DNA of 64,000 nucleotides, taken from the NCBI GenBank assembly GCA_964019335.1, contig OZ025656.1, positions 186,001 through 250,000 on the forward strand, in the 5' to 3' direction. Of this stretch, positions 12,704-27,845 are shown piece by piece. The stretch is from Diplonema japonicum. Lineage: Eukaryota; Euglenozoa; Diplonemea; Diplonemida; Diplonemidae. The translations under genes and the position numbers were made by a program. Position 1 is the first letter of the stretch; every line of letters starts with the position of its first letter. The notes below the pieces were generated by a model that was not told where the DNA came from, searched no databases, and saw only the letters and a program-made list of their open reading frames with translations.

Positions 12704-13202
12704 GTAATTTTTTTTTTGTTTCCCTTTTTTGCGGACAAAATGAACTCTCCTTCGAAGCAGAGGTACGATTTTTTTGTTTTGCTTCATTATCTCTTCCCCC
12801 TGTTTACCTTCCAAAAAAAAAAAAAAAAAAAAAAAAAAAAGGAAAATTTTAACCACAAACGGACAAAAAAATTCTTTTGTTTCCCCCCCTTTTTTTCCCC
12901 CTCTTGTTTTTTTGGTATTGACAATAACAAAAAAAAAGTAATAATTGTTCTTCAAAAGCTCTCTTCTGCCATTTTCTGCACGTGGTTCCTTTTTTTTTTC
13001 CTTCCCCCCTTTTTTTCTTTCTCAAAAAAAAAAACCAACGTTTATTCTTATCGTTTTCACACTCTTATGCTTATTTCTTGTGTGTTTGTTTCTCCCCTGC
13101 TCCCTCCCCCCCTCCCTCTTTTTCTTGCCCATTTCCTCGAGCTTAAAACCGAGAGAGAGAAAAAAAAAACAAAAAAAAAGGAAGAGTTGCTTCCCACTGA
13201 TT
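12704..13202. other. Intergenic, homopolymer-rich
   Basis: This gap contains a long A run (about 12814-12840) and many T and C runs. An open frame starting at 12945 runs through it into the next gene, but its first ~86 codons translate homopolymers and are rejected as coding. Confidence 0.6.
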
Positions 13203-13850
13203 ATGGAACAAGGGAATGTAGCCACACCGACAGAAGTGGTGACAACGTTGCACGTTACTGGGCTTCCCGACGAGACAACAGAGAGAGAGGTGTACATGCT
13301 ACTGGCAACACTGCCTGGTTTCGAGCATGGTCAGTTGATGTGCAGGCCAAGGGGTGTTGCTGTTTTTGCGAAATTTGAGAACACAGAGACAGCAGAGTAC
13401 GCTTTAATGGTTCTGAACGGATTCCCTGTGGAGGCGGGGAACTTGGAGAGGGTCCTTCACGCAAGCTACGCTTCTTCGCAATCGCGCATTGACCGGAAAG
13501 ATCGATGTATCATAAGCAACAGAAAGTCTAACCCCCCACAACAGCCTCTAAACCGGTTCGAGCCCTACCCCCTACCTGGCGCGGGAGGCTTCATCCCCAT
13601 GAGCTCTTCCTTCCCTACCACAATATACATCGAGTTTCCAAAGATAATGGACACGGTTTCTGAAGAGCTTGTTGCAAGTATTCTGGAACCAGCCTCCATA
13701 GTTCGCATCTCTATTAAAGGTACCAGGGTATGGGTAAAGTTTGGAACCCCGACTGCAGCCTCAGAAGGTTTGCGAAGACACGGGTACATGGACCACCGTA
13801 CTCACAATATGCCTATTTCGGTGTCGTATGCAAAAACTGAATCGAAGTAA
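13203..13850 (+). CDS. RNA-binding protein with two RRM-like domains
   Basis: This 215-aa protein starts at the Met that follows the A/G-rich leader, MEQGNVATPTEVV. The open frame continues upstream through homopolymer-coded residues, which are not credible protein. The first RRM is at about residues 14-90, with an RNP2-like LHVTGL and an RNP1-like RGVAVFAKF. The linker contains basic and Pro-rich sequence. A second RRM-like unit covers about 135-210 (IYIEFPK near its start, TRVWVKFGT in the RNP1 position). The two-RRM layout recalls U1A/U2B''-type or other small RRM proteins, but I cannot assign an orthologue. A role in RNA processing is likely from the fold. It is intronless. The E3 gene begins 122 nt downstream. 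Confidence 0.82.
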   Translation: MEQGNVATPTEVVTTLHVTGLPDETTEREVYMLLATLPGFEHGQLMCRPRGVAVFAKFENTETAEYALMVLNGFPVEAGNLERVLHASYASSQSRIDRKDRCIISNRKSNPPQQPLNRFEPYPLPGAGGFIPMSSSFPTTIYIEFPKIMDTVSEELVASILEPASIVRISIKGTRVWVKFGTPTAASEGLRRHGYMDHRTHNMPISVSYAKTESK

Positions 13851-13971
13851 AAAGATGTGAGGGGGGAGTTGCTAGTGTAATATTGTTTTTTCTACCCCCT
13901 CCCGGGTAAGGAGCTTGTTTCTAGAGGGTTAATATTTTATTCGTTCCTCAGAGGGAGGGGGTGAGCAAATC

Positions 13972-16032
13972 ATGGACGACATCCAGAGGTGTGTCAAGTA
14001 CAAGAGGGATATCCTCATCGAGTGCAATGACATCGATAAGTTTGCGGTGGCCGTCACGACGTTGTTGCAGTACGCGGACAACGTGACGGAGAGTCCAACG
14101 GAGCCGAGGTATGTAGATGGAAGAATGTAGAACCACAACTAAGGTATCGCAACGTCAACGGGAGCAACAAGAACTATCTTGAGAGGGTCGGGCAGTACGA
14201 ATCTGGCAGGGCGCTCATGGGGGTATGCAAAGGTCGTCAACGCACAATTCTCACAGCTAATCGGATTCTCTGCAAACATCCAAGAGGGGAGGTTAATCAT
14301 GCCTGTGGATGTGACGCCCTGCCACGGTGTCGTGGGGGCCTTGAGGGGGGTGTGTGAGACGCCTGCCGCCTACGCATCAGATGCCGCCCCTGCACCCACA
14401 CAACCTCAGACTGCAGAGGAGGTTGTGCAAGATGAACCTGTTCGGACACCCGAGCTTGTGTCACCCATGCCACCAGAGACGGAGGCGGGGGCAGAGGCGG
14501 AGGCAGAGACAGAGGCGCAAGTAGAGACAGAGGCAGAAGCAGAGACAGAGACAGAGACAGAGGCAGAGGCAGCGACAGAAGAGCCCATCTGGGCGTGTCT
14601 GCGGTGCACCTTCCACAACGATATAGTCGTCACAAAGTGCGACATGTGTGGTGTGCCCCGTCCTGTGGAACCCACCTACGCCACCACGGCCACCTCCCCC
14701 ATCTTCGAGCCCCCGCAGGAGGAGTCCCGCATCACCGTTAGCTCCGGCCGTGCCGACGCTGCGGTCGGGTCCCCCCTCCTCACCACAGACATGGGGTGCA
14801 GCCCCATCCCGCAACACAGCACCGCCGAAGTCGGCTGCTCCGCTAACCTCCGCCACCTCAAGACGCCCCTCGAGAGCGAGGCGTACCTCGAAGAGGGCCT
14901 TGAGCGTGTCAGGAGGCGCCTTGCGGAGTTGTGTAGGCGCAGTGGGTCGGGCGGCTCTGGCGCCACAGCTTCACCTCTCCAGGAGCTCAGTACCAACACC
15001 AACAGGATTGCAATCCCGAAGTGCCGTGGGCAGTCTGGAACACCCCTTCGTAGGGAGCTGACTGGCGCACTCGAATGCGGCGTGTGCCTGTGCCTCATGG
15101 TGTACCCTATCACGACACCATGCGGCCACTCCTTCTGCAGGCACTGCCTAGTAGAGGCCATTGCGAAGACGGGGAAGAAATGCCCCACGTGCAGAGGTGA
15201 CTGTGACATCGACCCTTCCAAGGCACCTGAGAACAAGCTGCTGGCGAACACGGCGAAGCTTGCGAACTCGAACGAGTATAGCGTGCGGAAGAAGGAGGCG
15301 GACACACAGCTGGACAGGTTGAAGCACATGTCGTTGAACAGCTTGCCGGTGCTTATCGGCGACGACTGTCCGTGTCCAGGGTCGACGTGCAAGCTGCAGC
15401 TTGCGGAGGCAAGGGATGTGGCGTTGCTGAAATATATCGCGCGGAATGGGGGGAAGTTCGTGTTGCTGCCGAGCACAGACGGCGGTAGGGTGAGAAAAGG
15501 TGCCATTGGGTTGCACTGCACGCTGCGGAGGGCGGAGGACCTACCCAACGGGCACGCTAGTGCGTCTGTGAACGTGGGCCACCGTGTCATCGTGTCGAAG
15601 CACTGCCAGGCAAGCGAGGGGCACACCAATGCAGAGGTCGTCACGCACGTCGATTCTAATGAGTGCACATGGGAAGCACTAGCAGCCACACATCACTTGA
15701 AGAAAATCATAAGGGATTTTTTCAGGACACAGCCATCTGGCGTGCAGAGGCAGACGGAACGGTTCACAGGACCAGAGCCCCCCATCCCAGCCCTACCGAG
15801 GGGCAGGACCGAGTCCATCCACCCTGGGTCCACAAAGTACACCTTCTGGGCTGCTTCTGTCCTCTCGCACCTGAGGATTATACAAAAGAGGCTTAAGCCT
15901 ACCTTGGTTACACAGCGCGACTGCCTTAACAGGGCAACCACCCTCTGTCATGTAGTCGGGTCTGCACTGCGCCACCAGACAAACCCACGCGAGCCACGCG
16001 AAAGGGAAAGAGAGATGGTCCGCGCTGCTTGA
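13972..16032 (+). CDS. Putative E3 ubiquitin ligase: PUB, RanBP2 zinc finger, RING, LON-like domains
   Basis: The inferred CDS is join(13972..14108,14144..14222,14257..16032), 663 aa, with introns of 35 nt (GTATGTAG...CTAAG) and 34 nt (GTATGCAA...TCACAG). Splicing reconstitutes a PUB-like domain at residues 1-95, with PTEPRYRNVNGSNKNYLERV then GRALMGLIGF; PUB domains bind the p97/Cdc48 tail. An acidic Glu/Ala/Thr repeat follows at about 145-180. A RanBP2-type zinc finger is at about 184-210 (W-x-C-x2-C-x10-C-x2-C). A RING-HC finger is at about 345-390 (C-x2-C-x11-C-x-H-x2-C-x2-C-x11-C-x2-C), all eight ligands present. Residues about 430-600 resemble the LON substrate-binding domain, as in LONRF proteins. 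RING E3s pair with Ubc4/5-type E2s, six of which lie 3-10 kb downstream. Substrate unknown; the LON call is the weakest. Confidence 0.82.
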
Positions 16033-16324
16033 GACAGAGGAGAAATACTTTAAACCTTGTTCCATTTCCACTGAATTAGATTGTTTCTTTTCTTTCCCCC
16101 ACCCATCTTTTTTTTTAGATCTTCAAAAAAGAAGAATACAAAAAAAAAAAAAAAATAGACAACCCTTTTAATTATGTAAAACCTTTCTTGTTTCCTCTCC
16201 GCCTTTCTACAAAAGAAAAAAAAAAGAAATTAGGCACCACCACCTGTATTTTATTTTTATTTTTATTATTTTATTTTTACCAATCGATATGCTTAGTAAC
16301 AGGTGACACACAACAACAATAACA

Positions 16325-17769
16325 ATGGTGCTGGTGAACCGTCCGGCGGCGAATACGAAGTTTGTGAGGAAGGAGGAAAGGAAAGACCAGGTGGTGACAG
16401 CTCCTGGGAGGAAGGTGAAGGGGTTGGACAGACACAGGGCAGGGAAGGCGAAGGAAGCAGATGGTGAAGAAAGCGATGACGAACTTGTTGTGCGAGAGCG
16501 GGGCACAAAAGAAAAACACAAGGTCGAGCAAAAGGTCGACAGAAGACTAGAACGAATGCAGCAACACACCGCAACCGGCACAAGAAGACACATCCACGCA
16601 GAGGTCATCGAAGAACCCACAGAACAACCCGAACAACAACAACAACAACAACAACAACAAACAGAAGAAGACGACTTTGAAGAACGACGTGCCAAGGCAC
16701 GCATGATGAGAGCCCCCTCACCCGACACACAAGGCGCAGATATCAACAACGAACTGAACATTGAAACAGAAGAAGAAGAAGAATACGAAGAAGTAACTGA
16801 AAGCGAGGAAGAAGAAGCCCACACATACGCCTTGTCAAAACCGGTGTACATTGCAAAGCAACAGAGAAACACGCATTTGGAACAAAGAAAACGAGAGGTG
16901 GAAAAGCAAGAACTCGTCTTGAAGAAACAAGCCATCGCAGAAAAAAGAAGAGAAGACACAAAACGAATGGTTATCGAGGACAAGAAACAACAAGAAGCCG
17001 CAGCGAATAACGAAGCAGAGTCCGACGGGGAACTACCTGACGATAACGACGATCTTGACCCAACTATGGAGTTTACCAGGTGGGAGAACAGGGAGATGAA
17101 AAGAATGGTCAGATACAGGGATCAACGTGACAAGGAGGAAGCAGAGAAACGCGAAGTCCTCCGACGCCGACTTCTTTCGGACGATGCAAGAAAACAGGAG
17201 AACATTGACTACGACAAGCTGCTTCGGTCTAAAGGGCTTCGCACCGATAAGGTCAAACGGAATTTCATGCAAAAACATTACCACATGGGAGGATTCTTCC
17301 AAGACACGGAAGAAAAGGGTCTCACTAAAGAGGCTATCTACAACCGTGACATCGACCATGCAGTGGGCGCGGATAGGTTCAACAAGGAGCTTCTTTCAGG
17401 CGCACAGCAGGTACGTGGTGACGAGTTCGGGAAGAAAGGGCAGACTAAATGGACCCATCTCACCAACGAAGATACCACCTACCAGAAGGACAGGCACGGC
17501 GAGATGCTTGAAAACGCCTTCGTAACGACAACCTTTGCCTCCAACAAGGCTACCATGTCCGCAAATCAAGCGCACCAAGCGTCTGAAAACCATCTTATGT
17601 TCCGGCATGCAAAGGCGAGCGAAACTACCCCCCTTGCCCCTGGTTCGTCGCAGTATGGGTCTGCTGGTGTGCAGCACAAGGTATGAACCGGGAAACATAT
17701 TTTTTTTTGGGGAAAAAAAAAAAATCCAAGGATTATCAATTGTCGCGCCCCAGCAAACGGAAGAAGTGA
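16325..17769 (+). CDS. MFAP1: MFAP1 family spliceosome component
   Basis: The inferred CDS is join(16325..17680,17731..17769), 464 aa, with a 50-nt intron (GTATGAAC...ATCCAAG) near the end. The second exon supplies a basic C-terminus ending RPSKRKK. The C-terminal half carries MFAP1 signatures: DPTMEFTRWENREMKR, then KVKRNFMQKHYHMGGFFQD, YNRDIDHAVGADRFNKELL and GKKGQTKWTHLTNEDTT. MFAP1 is a nuclear protein of the spliceosomal B complex that partners Prp38. The N-terminal half is acidic and low-complexity, with a nine-residue Gln tract coded by CAA repeats (about 16634-16660), as is common in this family. Length is close to the animal protein (about 440 aa). Its presence fits a genome with many introns. 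If the last intron is not removed, the protein ends at 17686 after a single Val. Confidence 0.9.
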
Positions 17770-18034
17770 GAAGGAAAAAGAAGAAGAAGAAGAAGAGAAA
17801 AAAAAGGGGTGGTGTGTTTTACTACCTTTTTTTTTAATGTTTTTTTATACTTTATTTATGTGGTGGTGGTGGGGGGTTTTTTTTTTTCGTTTTTTTTTTC
17901 TCGTTTGCTAACAGTTCTCTTCCCCCCCCCCCCCCCTCCCTCCCTCCATCATAGTGAATGCTTTTTTTTGTTTTGTTTTGTTTTTTTGTCTTTTAATTGC
18001 TATTTTTTCAAAGGAACCCGACATCGCTTACACT

Positions 18035-18421
18035 ATGAGATGGATCCGTGTTATGGTAATGTTGGAGAATGCCACCGGTCTACGGCTGCCTGTTGCACCT
18101 CAAGGAGGTATGTTAAAGAAGAAAAGGAAATGGGGAACGTACTCTTGAATTACAGCCAGGATTAGTCCACCCGAGTGGAGCAACAAAGACTCCCACTTCA
18201 TCAGCTTGTCGCCCCATACCGAAATGTCGCTCGATTTAGTGAAGCCAGTTATCTGCCAAAGGTTCCAGCTCCATGACGATCTTGTGATCTACAATGGAGA
18301 AGGTGAGAAGGCAACTACAGTACAGGAGGGGAATAACTACTATGTTGCTGGTTTCATGGATTGGAAAAGGGGGTGCCCCAGGGTGACACTGGGGCAGGTT
18401 GATTTTGCTGAAGGGAAGTAA
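18035..18421 (+). CDS. Small hypothetical protein, two exons
   Basis: The inferred CDS is join(18035..18107,18156..18421), 112 aa, with a 48-nt intron (GTATGTTA...ATTACAG). The exons join in frame as LRLPVAPQG-ARISPPEWSNK. The second exon is compact and protein-like, with a Trp/Tyr-containing core (NNYYVAGFMDWKRGCPRVTL). The frame is also open upstream of the chosen Met through KEPDIAYT, preceded by a T-run and AAAG. An additional 5' exon ending near 18014 is therefore possible. No family recognised. It lies between MFAP1 and the E2 array, all on the same strand. Confidence 0.6.
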
Positions 18422-18806
18422 GAAAAAAAAAAAAAAAAAAAAAAAAAAAAACGTTCTTACCTTTTACACCCCCCCCCTCACTGTAAAAAAAAAAAAAATA
18501 ATACAAGCAATACCACCTACCCTTCCCCTCTTTTTTCCTCCTTGAGGGGAAGGAAAAAAAAAAAGAAGAAAAAAAAACACACACAGGTCAAATTCTTTTT
18601 TGTTGTGGCAAATAGCCTCTCCGTTGTCTTGTTTTGTTTGAAGGACTGCGGCATACATTTCTTGTTTGTATTTTTTTTTTTTTTTTTTTTTTCAAACGAA
18701 TTCTTGATAGAATATTCCCGGCCCAAAGGATCCTCCGATTCTGGAAACATCACCCTTTTTTTTGCTCCTTTCTTCTTCGCGGGCCCTCCCTAGCAAGTTT
18801 TTGCCT

Positions 18807-18843
<37 letters not shown>

Positions 18844-19111
18844 TCAAAACACCCCCTCCCCTGAGCACAGGATAAAAAGAGGCTTTTTTAAAAAAAATAC
18901 TTCCTTCCTCTCCCTTTCCCCCCTGTTTTATACTACCGCCCCTCCCCTCGCCCCAACCTTTCTCTTCTCCCCATTTTTTTTTCTCGAGGAAATAACTCAA
19001 GGCTCCCCAAGGCTTATGAAAAAATGCTAAGGGGGTCTAGTTAACCCCCCCCCTTTTTTTCTCTTTTTTTCGTTTCTTTAAAAAAAAAAAAAAAAAAAGA
19101 AAAAGAGTAGA
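18422..19111. other. Intergenic, homopolymer-rich
   Basis: This 690-bp gap contains A runs at about 18422-18451, T runs at about 18669-18692 and 18810-18839, and C-rich patches. I see no gene or clear RNA element in it. Confidence 0.6.
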
Positions 19112-19576
19112 ATGCCACGGATCACAGCAGCAAACAGAGAGCGACGACTTCAATCAGAGCTGAAGCAAGTACATCGAGCTCCCTCACCAGGTGTAATGGC
19201 AGGTATTGTCGGAGATGATTTGATGCTGTGGAAGGCAGTCATTAGTGGCACCCAGGGGACGCCATATGAGGGCGGTGTGTTCTTCCTGAAAATTCAAGTA
19301 CCCTATGAGTACCCATTCAAGCCACCAAAGATAACATTCACCACCCGGTTGTACCACCCGAATGTCAACAGCAACGGAGGGATCTGCTTGGATGTTTTGG
19401 GTCAACAGTGGTCTCCAGCCATGACCGTGCCAAAGGCGCTTCTGGCGGTGCAGAGCCTGATGGGGGACCCAACGCACTACGACGCACTGGTGCCTGTCAT
19501 AGGAAAGCAGCTTCGGGACAATCGAGAAGAGTTTGAGAAGACCGCAAAGGAATGGACGCAGAAGTACGCTGCGTGA
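19112..19576 (+). CDS. Ubiquitin-conjugating enzyme E2 (Ubc4/5-like), array member 1
   Basis: This 154-aa protein is a complete E2 (UBC) fold. It has [20 protein letters not shown], with the HPN motif followed by catalytic Cys92, and a YPFKPPKITF strand. It accepts ubiquitin from E1 on the Cys and passes it to an E3-bound substrate. It is the most divergent of the six, with an N-terminal extension (MPRITAANRERR), QSLMGDP in place of the usual CSLLTDP and a different end (EWTQKYAA). Ubc4/UBE2D class is the best guess; UBE2N-like specificity cannot be excluded by eye. It is intronless and preceded by an 18-nt A run and a short GA-rich leader. Confidence 0.9.
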   Translation: MPRITAANRERRLQSELKQVHRAPSPGVMAGIVGDDLMLWKAVISGTQGTPYEGGVFFLKIQVPYEYPFKPPKITFTTRLYHPNVNSNGGICLDVLGQQWSPAMTVPKALLAVQSLMGDPTHYDALVPVIGKQLRDNREEFEKTAKEWTQKYAA

Positions 19577-19727
19577 AGTTTTTGAAAAAAGAAAAAAAAA
19601 ATTCCCCCCCCCTCTCATCCTAACCTTATCCTTACCTCATTGTGAGAATGGATCCCAGCCTTTCAGCTTTCGCTGTAGTCCAACAGGGAGTCTCGGGGGG
19701 GGGGGGGGGGTGGTCGACTCACAATGA

Positions 19728-20261
<534 letters not shown>

Positions 20262-20332
20262 CCCCTGGCGTGGCTTCCCCTTTACACCCTTGATGTTATT
20301 TTCTTATTATGCCTTTAAAGAGAGACTGAATG

Positions 20333-20364
<32 letters not shown>

Positions 20365-20677
20365 ATCTAACTCGCTTTGAAAAAAAAAAAAAAGAATTTT
20401 TTTTGTTCTCCCTCCACACGCAGAAGAAGCGAAAAAAAAAAAAAAAAAAAAAAAAAAAACCACACCCCCTTGGCTAGCTTGAAACTTTGTGGTTTTTTTT
20501 TTTTTCTTCCTCCCGCTCTTTTCCTTCCATTTTTTTTTTTTGGGCTCTTTTTTTTTTTCCTTTTTTTTTTTTTCTTATTTCTTGGTGATCACACTGCAGA
20601 AAACTAGTCGCACGCCACAGGAACACCTGCGTTGCCTTGAAAGGGTTGGAGCCCAACGAACCTCCAACACGGCCTAA
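20262..20677. other. Intergenic, duplicated 3' flank plus homopolymers
   Basis: The first part (ACCCCTGGCGTGGCTTC, TTTACACCCTTGATGTT) recurs after array member 4. So does GGCTAGCTTGAAA near 20471, which recurs near 21751. Long A runs (about 20333-20360 and 20431-20459) and T runs separate these pieces. Confidence 0.6.
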
Positions 20678-21632
<955 letters not shown>

Positions 21633-21807
21633 CCCCTGGCGTGGCTTCTTTTTACACCCTTGATGTTTATTATGTTTTTTCTTTAAAGAGGAATGAAGAA
21701 ACCTTATCCAATAAAAAAAAAAAAAAAGAGGGGAGAAAAAATCACCACTTTGGCTAGCTTGAAAAAAATTGTGTGGTTTTTTTTTTTTTTTTTTTTTTAC
21801 TTATTAA

Positions 21808-24084
<2,277 letters not shown>

Positions 24085-24618
24085 ATAAAAGAGAAAAAAA
24101 AAATAATATAAAAAAAAAAAAAGAAAAATGTCAACCAGCCGGTATGGCATCCTTTTCTATCTATTTTTTTTTTTTGACAGGCGGGTGAGAGGAACAAACA
24201 GGAAGAAGAAGGAGGAAGAAGGGAGGGAGTATTAAAAAAAAAAAAGGGAGAGAGGACAAAGTTTAATCATTGCGATGGGTGTTTCTAACACTACCCCTAT
24301 CATGTGATTCCCCCCCCCCTTTTTTTATTCTAAACACAAACTTAAAAAGAAAAAAAAACAAGGTTGGTTTCCCATTTTTCTTTTTGTTCCCCACTGCCGT
24401 GTGAGTGGTTGTCTTTATTCTTCTTCTTTTTTTTTTTTTTTTTTTCGTTCAAACTTATTTTTTAAAATCCCGCCCCCCCTACACCCAACCCTTATACAGG
24501 AGACTGCATGGTAGTGGGGCGATCTCTCGCTATCTAATTTGTTTTTGATTTGGTTCTGAACACTGTTTTTTTGTTCTGTTTTTCTTTTTTTCTATAATTG
24601 TGTAACGGACACGACAAA
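24085..24618. other. Intergenic, homopolymer-rich
   Basis: This gap holds purine-rich stretches (24181-24260), T runs near 24430-24445 and C runs. No gene or RNA structure recognised. Confidence 0.55.
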
Positions 24619-26567
24619 ATGGGGGATATTGCGGCCTTCATGCAACAGAATGGCTTGGACAACAAGCACGGTGACGATAAGCCAACGAACCAACACTGGC
24701 AGGGCGGTGTTGGGGGTCCAATTGGCTGGTTGAGTGGGCTAAGCAGCATCCCGCCAAGCCCCCCTCCTGCTGAGGAGAATGTTGTGGATCTTATATCACG
24801 CACTGTGACGGCTGAGGACGGCATGACGTTGAAGAAGAGGAACAGCTTTGGGGGAATGCACAACTCAGGGATGGGGTATCCCTTCCAGGAAGGGAGCTCT
24901 GCCACACCCCCACAGCGATCGTCCCCTACAGCCGCCATCGCTAGGGGTACTCACAGGCACAGCACGCCACAGCAACAGCAAGACTGGTTCAGCCCCTCTG
25001 CCCCAGCACCCCCAGCCCCCCCTGTGGCACCTACTGTCAACATGGTGAACGTACCTGTCGTCCCTGTCGACATCCCCAAAAAGGACGTCGCCCCCCCGCC
25101 CCCTACACCGCCTCAAGACCCTGCCGAGCCTTCGCTTTCCATGCCCCCGCCCCCGCCCCCCATCGACTCCCCGCCACCGCCCCCTCCCCCACCACCGCCC
25201 CCGCCGCCAGAAGAGGAGCCCCCCCTCTCCCCTGCCCAGACCCCCCCCGTCGCCCCCCTCCCCCCCGTGGAACCTGCCTCTCCCTGCACGCTTACCATGC
25301 TTCACGGTAAGCTGTCTTCCCACAACACCGAGGCGGCTAGGGTGGAGCACCTTGTCCCCGAAGTGGCAAGGCACGTCGTCGGCGGTGCGAAGGGCGTCGC
25401 ACACGAGATCACCAGCGCGACATGCGTCATCGAGACCGTGCACGGGTACTGGGTGGAGCGGCCCCTCGCAGAGGTCAAAAGGGGCATGTTGCTGGTGGTA
25501 AACGGTGACGAGGCAGGCTTCCTGAAGGAGGGGCCCGAGGTGCTGGGGTGCATGGCGGAGTGCTTTTTTGTGGCGGCTGTTGGCGATGTCGGGGGTGCCT
25601 TCCCGAAGGAGGCTCTCAGCTTTTCGTGCGATGCGGTGCAGGGCGATGTCCTTGAAGCGGTTTGGGCGCAGTACCCAGGCTGGGACGCGACGGACACGGT
25701 CCTGCTGCAGAGCAAGCTGTGCCCTGCCCACCCTTCCAACGTATGCCCCAAGGAAGCATTAAACAACACGACAGGCGCTCATCCTCCCACCTCTCTCCGG
25801 TCCTAAGAAAGACTCTGAGCATTCTAAAGCTCTGACAAAGATTCTTGAGGTATTCACTACCAGAAAACAACAGACCAAACCTAACCACCCACAGGAATTA
25901 GCACAGTCTGAAACTGATGTAAGGATTTGTCTCGAAGACAGCGTCGCAGACAGCGCAGAGTGGCGAACGGTATGGCCCCACGTTCTTAGTACACATTTAA
26001 CAGGGTGCGTGGCAGATGCCACCCACAGTGCCGGAATACAGCGAACCGAAGGTATGAGAAGGAAAAAAAAAAAAAGAAAGAAAATCACCCACATTTTTTT
26101 TTTTTTTTTTTTTCCCGCAGAAAGTGATGCAGAAAATAGTGGAGAAGACTGAACCCCTTGTGATTGAGTGTGTTGTGCCGAGCAAGGCGGCCATCCAGTC
26201 TGTGTTAAGCCAGGTGGGGCTACTGTTGGGCAAGTCGGTCGGGAAGAGTGAGAAAATCAAGGAAAAATCTCGCCACAATGAAAAAAAGAGAGCGCTGGTA
26301 GCCGTGGCGCACCTGGACAGGTCTCACGTAAACGAAACAAGAGCTCTTTTGGAGGACGTTATGTCAGCGGGGGGCGATGTTGAAGGAGACGAACAGAGAT
26401 CGAGAGACTGGTGGCCACTGAATGAGAAGTCCTTGCGAAATAGGCCTAAGATAGAGGAGCCTCGGAGTTACCAGCCAATGCAATCACGAGGAGGAGGGGG
26501 CAAACATAAGAAGGCCCATATGAGGCCCAGAATGGTTTGTATAAAAAGAAGGAGAAAAAAAAATTAA
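24619..26567 (+). CDS. Proline-rich hypothetical protein, five or six exons
   Basis: The inferred CDS is join(24619..25740,25775..25849,25895..25969,26004..26051,26121..26567), about 588 aa. Introns of 34, 45, 34 and 69 nt use GTATG or GTATT donors and ACAG/GCAG acceptors; the 45-nt one is stop-free and in frame, so its removal is not certain. Residues about 160-220 are a Pro-rich stretch with runs of six to thirteen Pro, like ligands of profilin, SH3 or WW domains. A folded region follows at about 225-375 (HEITSATCVIETVHGYWVER, AECFFVAAVGDV). The C-terminus is basic. A further intron from 26539 (GTATAAAA...TTTACAG) would replace the last residues; its acceptor side gives no convincing end, so I left it out. 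No family recognised. Confidence 0.6.
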
Positions 26568-26801
26568 AAAAAATAATTTACAGGGCAGAGGAAGAAGCTA
26601 AGCGAGTTTCTTTTAAATGACAAACCACACACACACACACCCCCCATTCCCGTTACCCGGCCCAATTCACTTTTTTTTTTTTTTTTTTTAGAAAGAATGA
26701 TTTTTTTTTTATTGTGAATTATAAAAACCTGAGTTTGAAGATGAAAAAAAAAAAAGGGAAATGTGTGTCTTTAAGGTTCCTGGCGTTCGTTATTCTGGTG
26801 T

Positions 26802-26824
26802 AGAGAGAGAGAGAGAGAGAGAGA
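26802..26824. repeat. (GA)n microsatellite
   Basis: About eleven tandem AG units lie in an otherwise non-repetitive, GC-balanced stretch between the proline-rich gene and the small coiled-coil gene. Confidence 0.85.
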
Positions 26825-27464
26825 CCTGGGGTGTGCTTCGTGTTGGGTGTCTCACCATATCTTAGCCATGGCACAGTTTTTTTTTTTTTTTTTTTTTGTT
26901 TGCGAGCGCCTTAAACGAAGGCTTTATAATGCACAATAATTAAAAAAAAAAGTTTAAAAAAAAAAGGAGGGAAGAAGATAAGATGAAGGAAGAAAGAAGG
27001 AGGGGAAAAAAAAAATAAAGAAACACATTTTTCTTTTTGATACCTTGTCCTTTCTTTTATTTTTTTTATATTTTTTATATTTATTTACCTTTTTTTTTTG
27101 TTTGTTGGTTTATTTCGTTTCAGGAAGGAGGAAAAAAAAAAAAAAAGGTGTTCCCAACTGTGGGTGGGGGTAATGAACCGCTTTATGAAAAATATGTGAA
27201 AGAACAAAGATTGGAGGGAAAAAGAGGACAATGTAAAAAAAAAAAAAAAAAGATAGGGAATGTATGTTTTTCTTTTCTTTTTTTTCTTCTATGTGAAAAT
27301 CAAAATGTTGCAAACTTTTAAAGGCAATACAGAGGCGGTTACTTTTTCTTTTTCTTTTTCTTTTAGTTTATTATTATCTGAATGAGGGCATTTTTCTTTT
27401 TTTTTTTTTTTAATTCACGCTTCTTCATATCTCTAAAATTGTATTCCCAGGCAAAAGTGCACAA

Positions 27465-27507
<43 letters not shown>

Positions 27508-27658
27508 AAAACATTATCGCCAATTTCTTCTGAGTCTGTTCTCCAGGGATATACATCGGTAAATACCTGTTTTCTTTTAGAAACAAAGAAGGGAGGAGAA
27601 AGCAGAAGTGTGAAGGAGTAAGTCTTCTGGAGGTGATATGCCTAGGGGCAGAAGGAGG

Positions 27659-27769
27659 AAGAGGACAAGGGATGTAGAATCTCTTCTTGTTTCCTTCCTC
27701 CCACCCCCTCCCTCCCATGCCCTCCCCAAGCGCGCGCCTCGCTACGCTAAGCCCTGCCCTTGTCCTCTT
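27659..27769. repeat. 13-bp perfect inverted repeat with 85-nt spacer
   Basis: AAGAGGACAAGGG at 27659-27671 is the exact reverse complement of CCCTTGTCCTCTT at 27757-27769. The spacer is GC-balanced and includes CGCGCGCCTCG. It could fold as a stem-loop in RNA. It may belong to the untranslated leader or trailer of a neighbouring transcript. Confidence 0.55.
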
Positions 27770-27809
27770 TATCACTTTCCTCTCAACAGTTTTAAATAAA
27801 AAAGTTTTA

Positions 27810-27845
<36 letters not shown>

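Noticed and set aside
12945-13202. Upstream extension of the RRM protein frame
   Set aside because: These residues translate T, C and A runs. The Met at 13203 begins the protein-like sequence.
26539-26640. Additional 3' intron and exon of the proline-rich gene
   Set aside because: The donor GTATAAAA and acceptor TTTACAG look fair, but the downstream reading gives no clear protein end.
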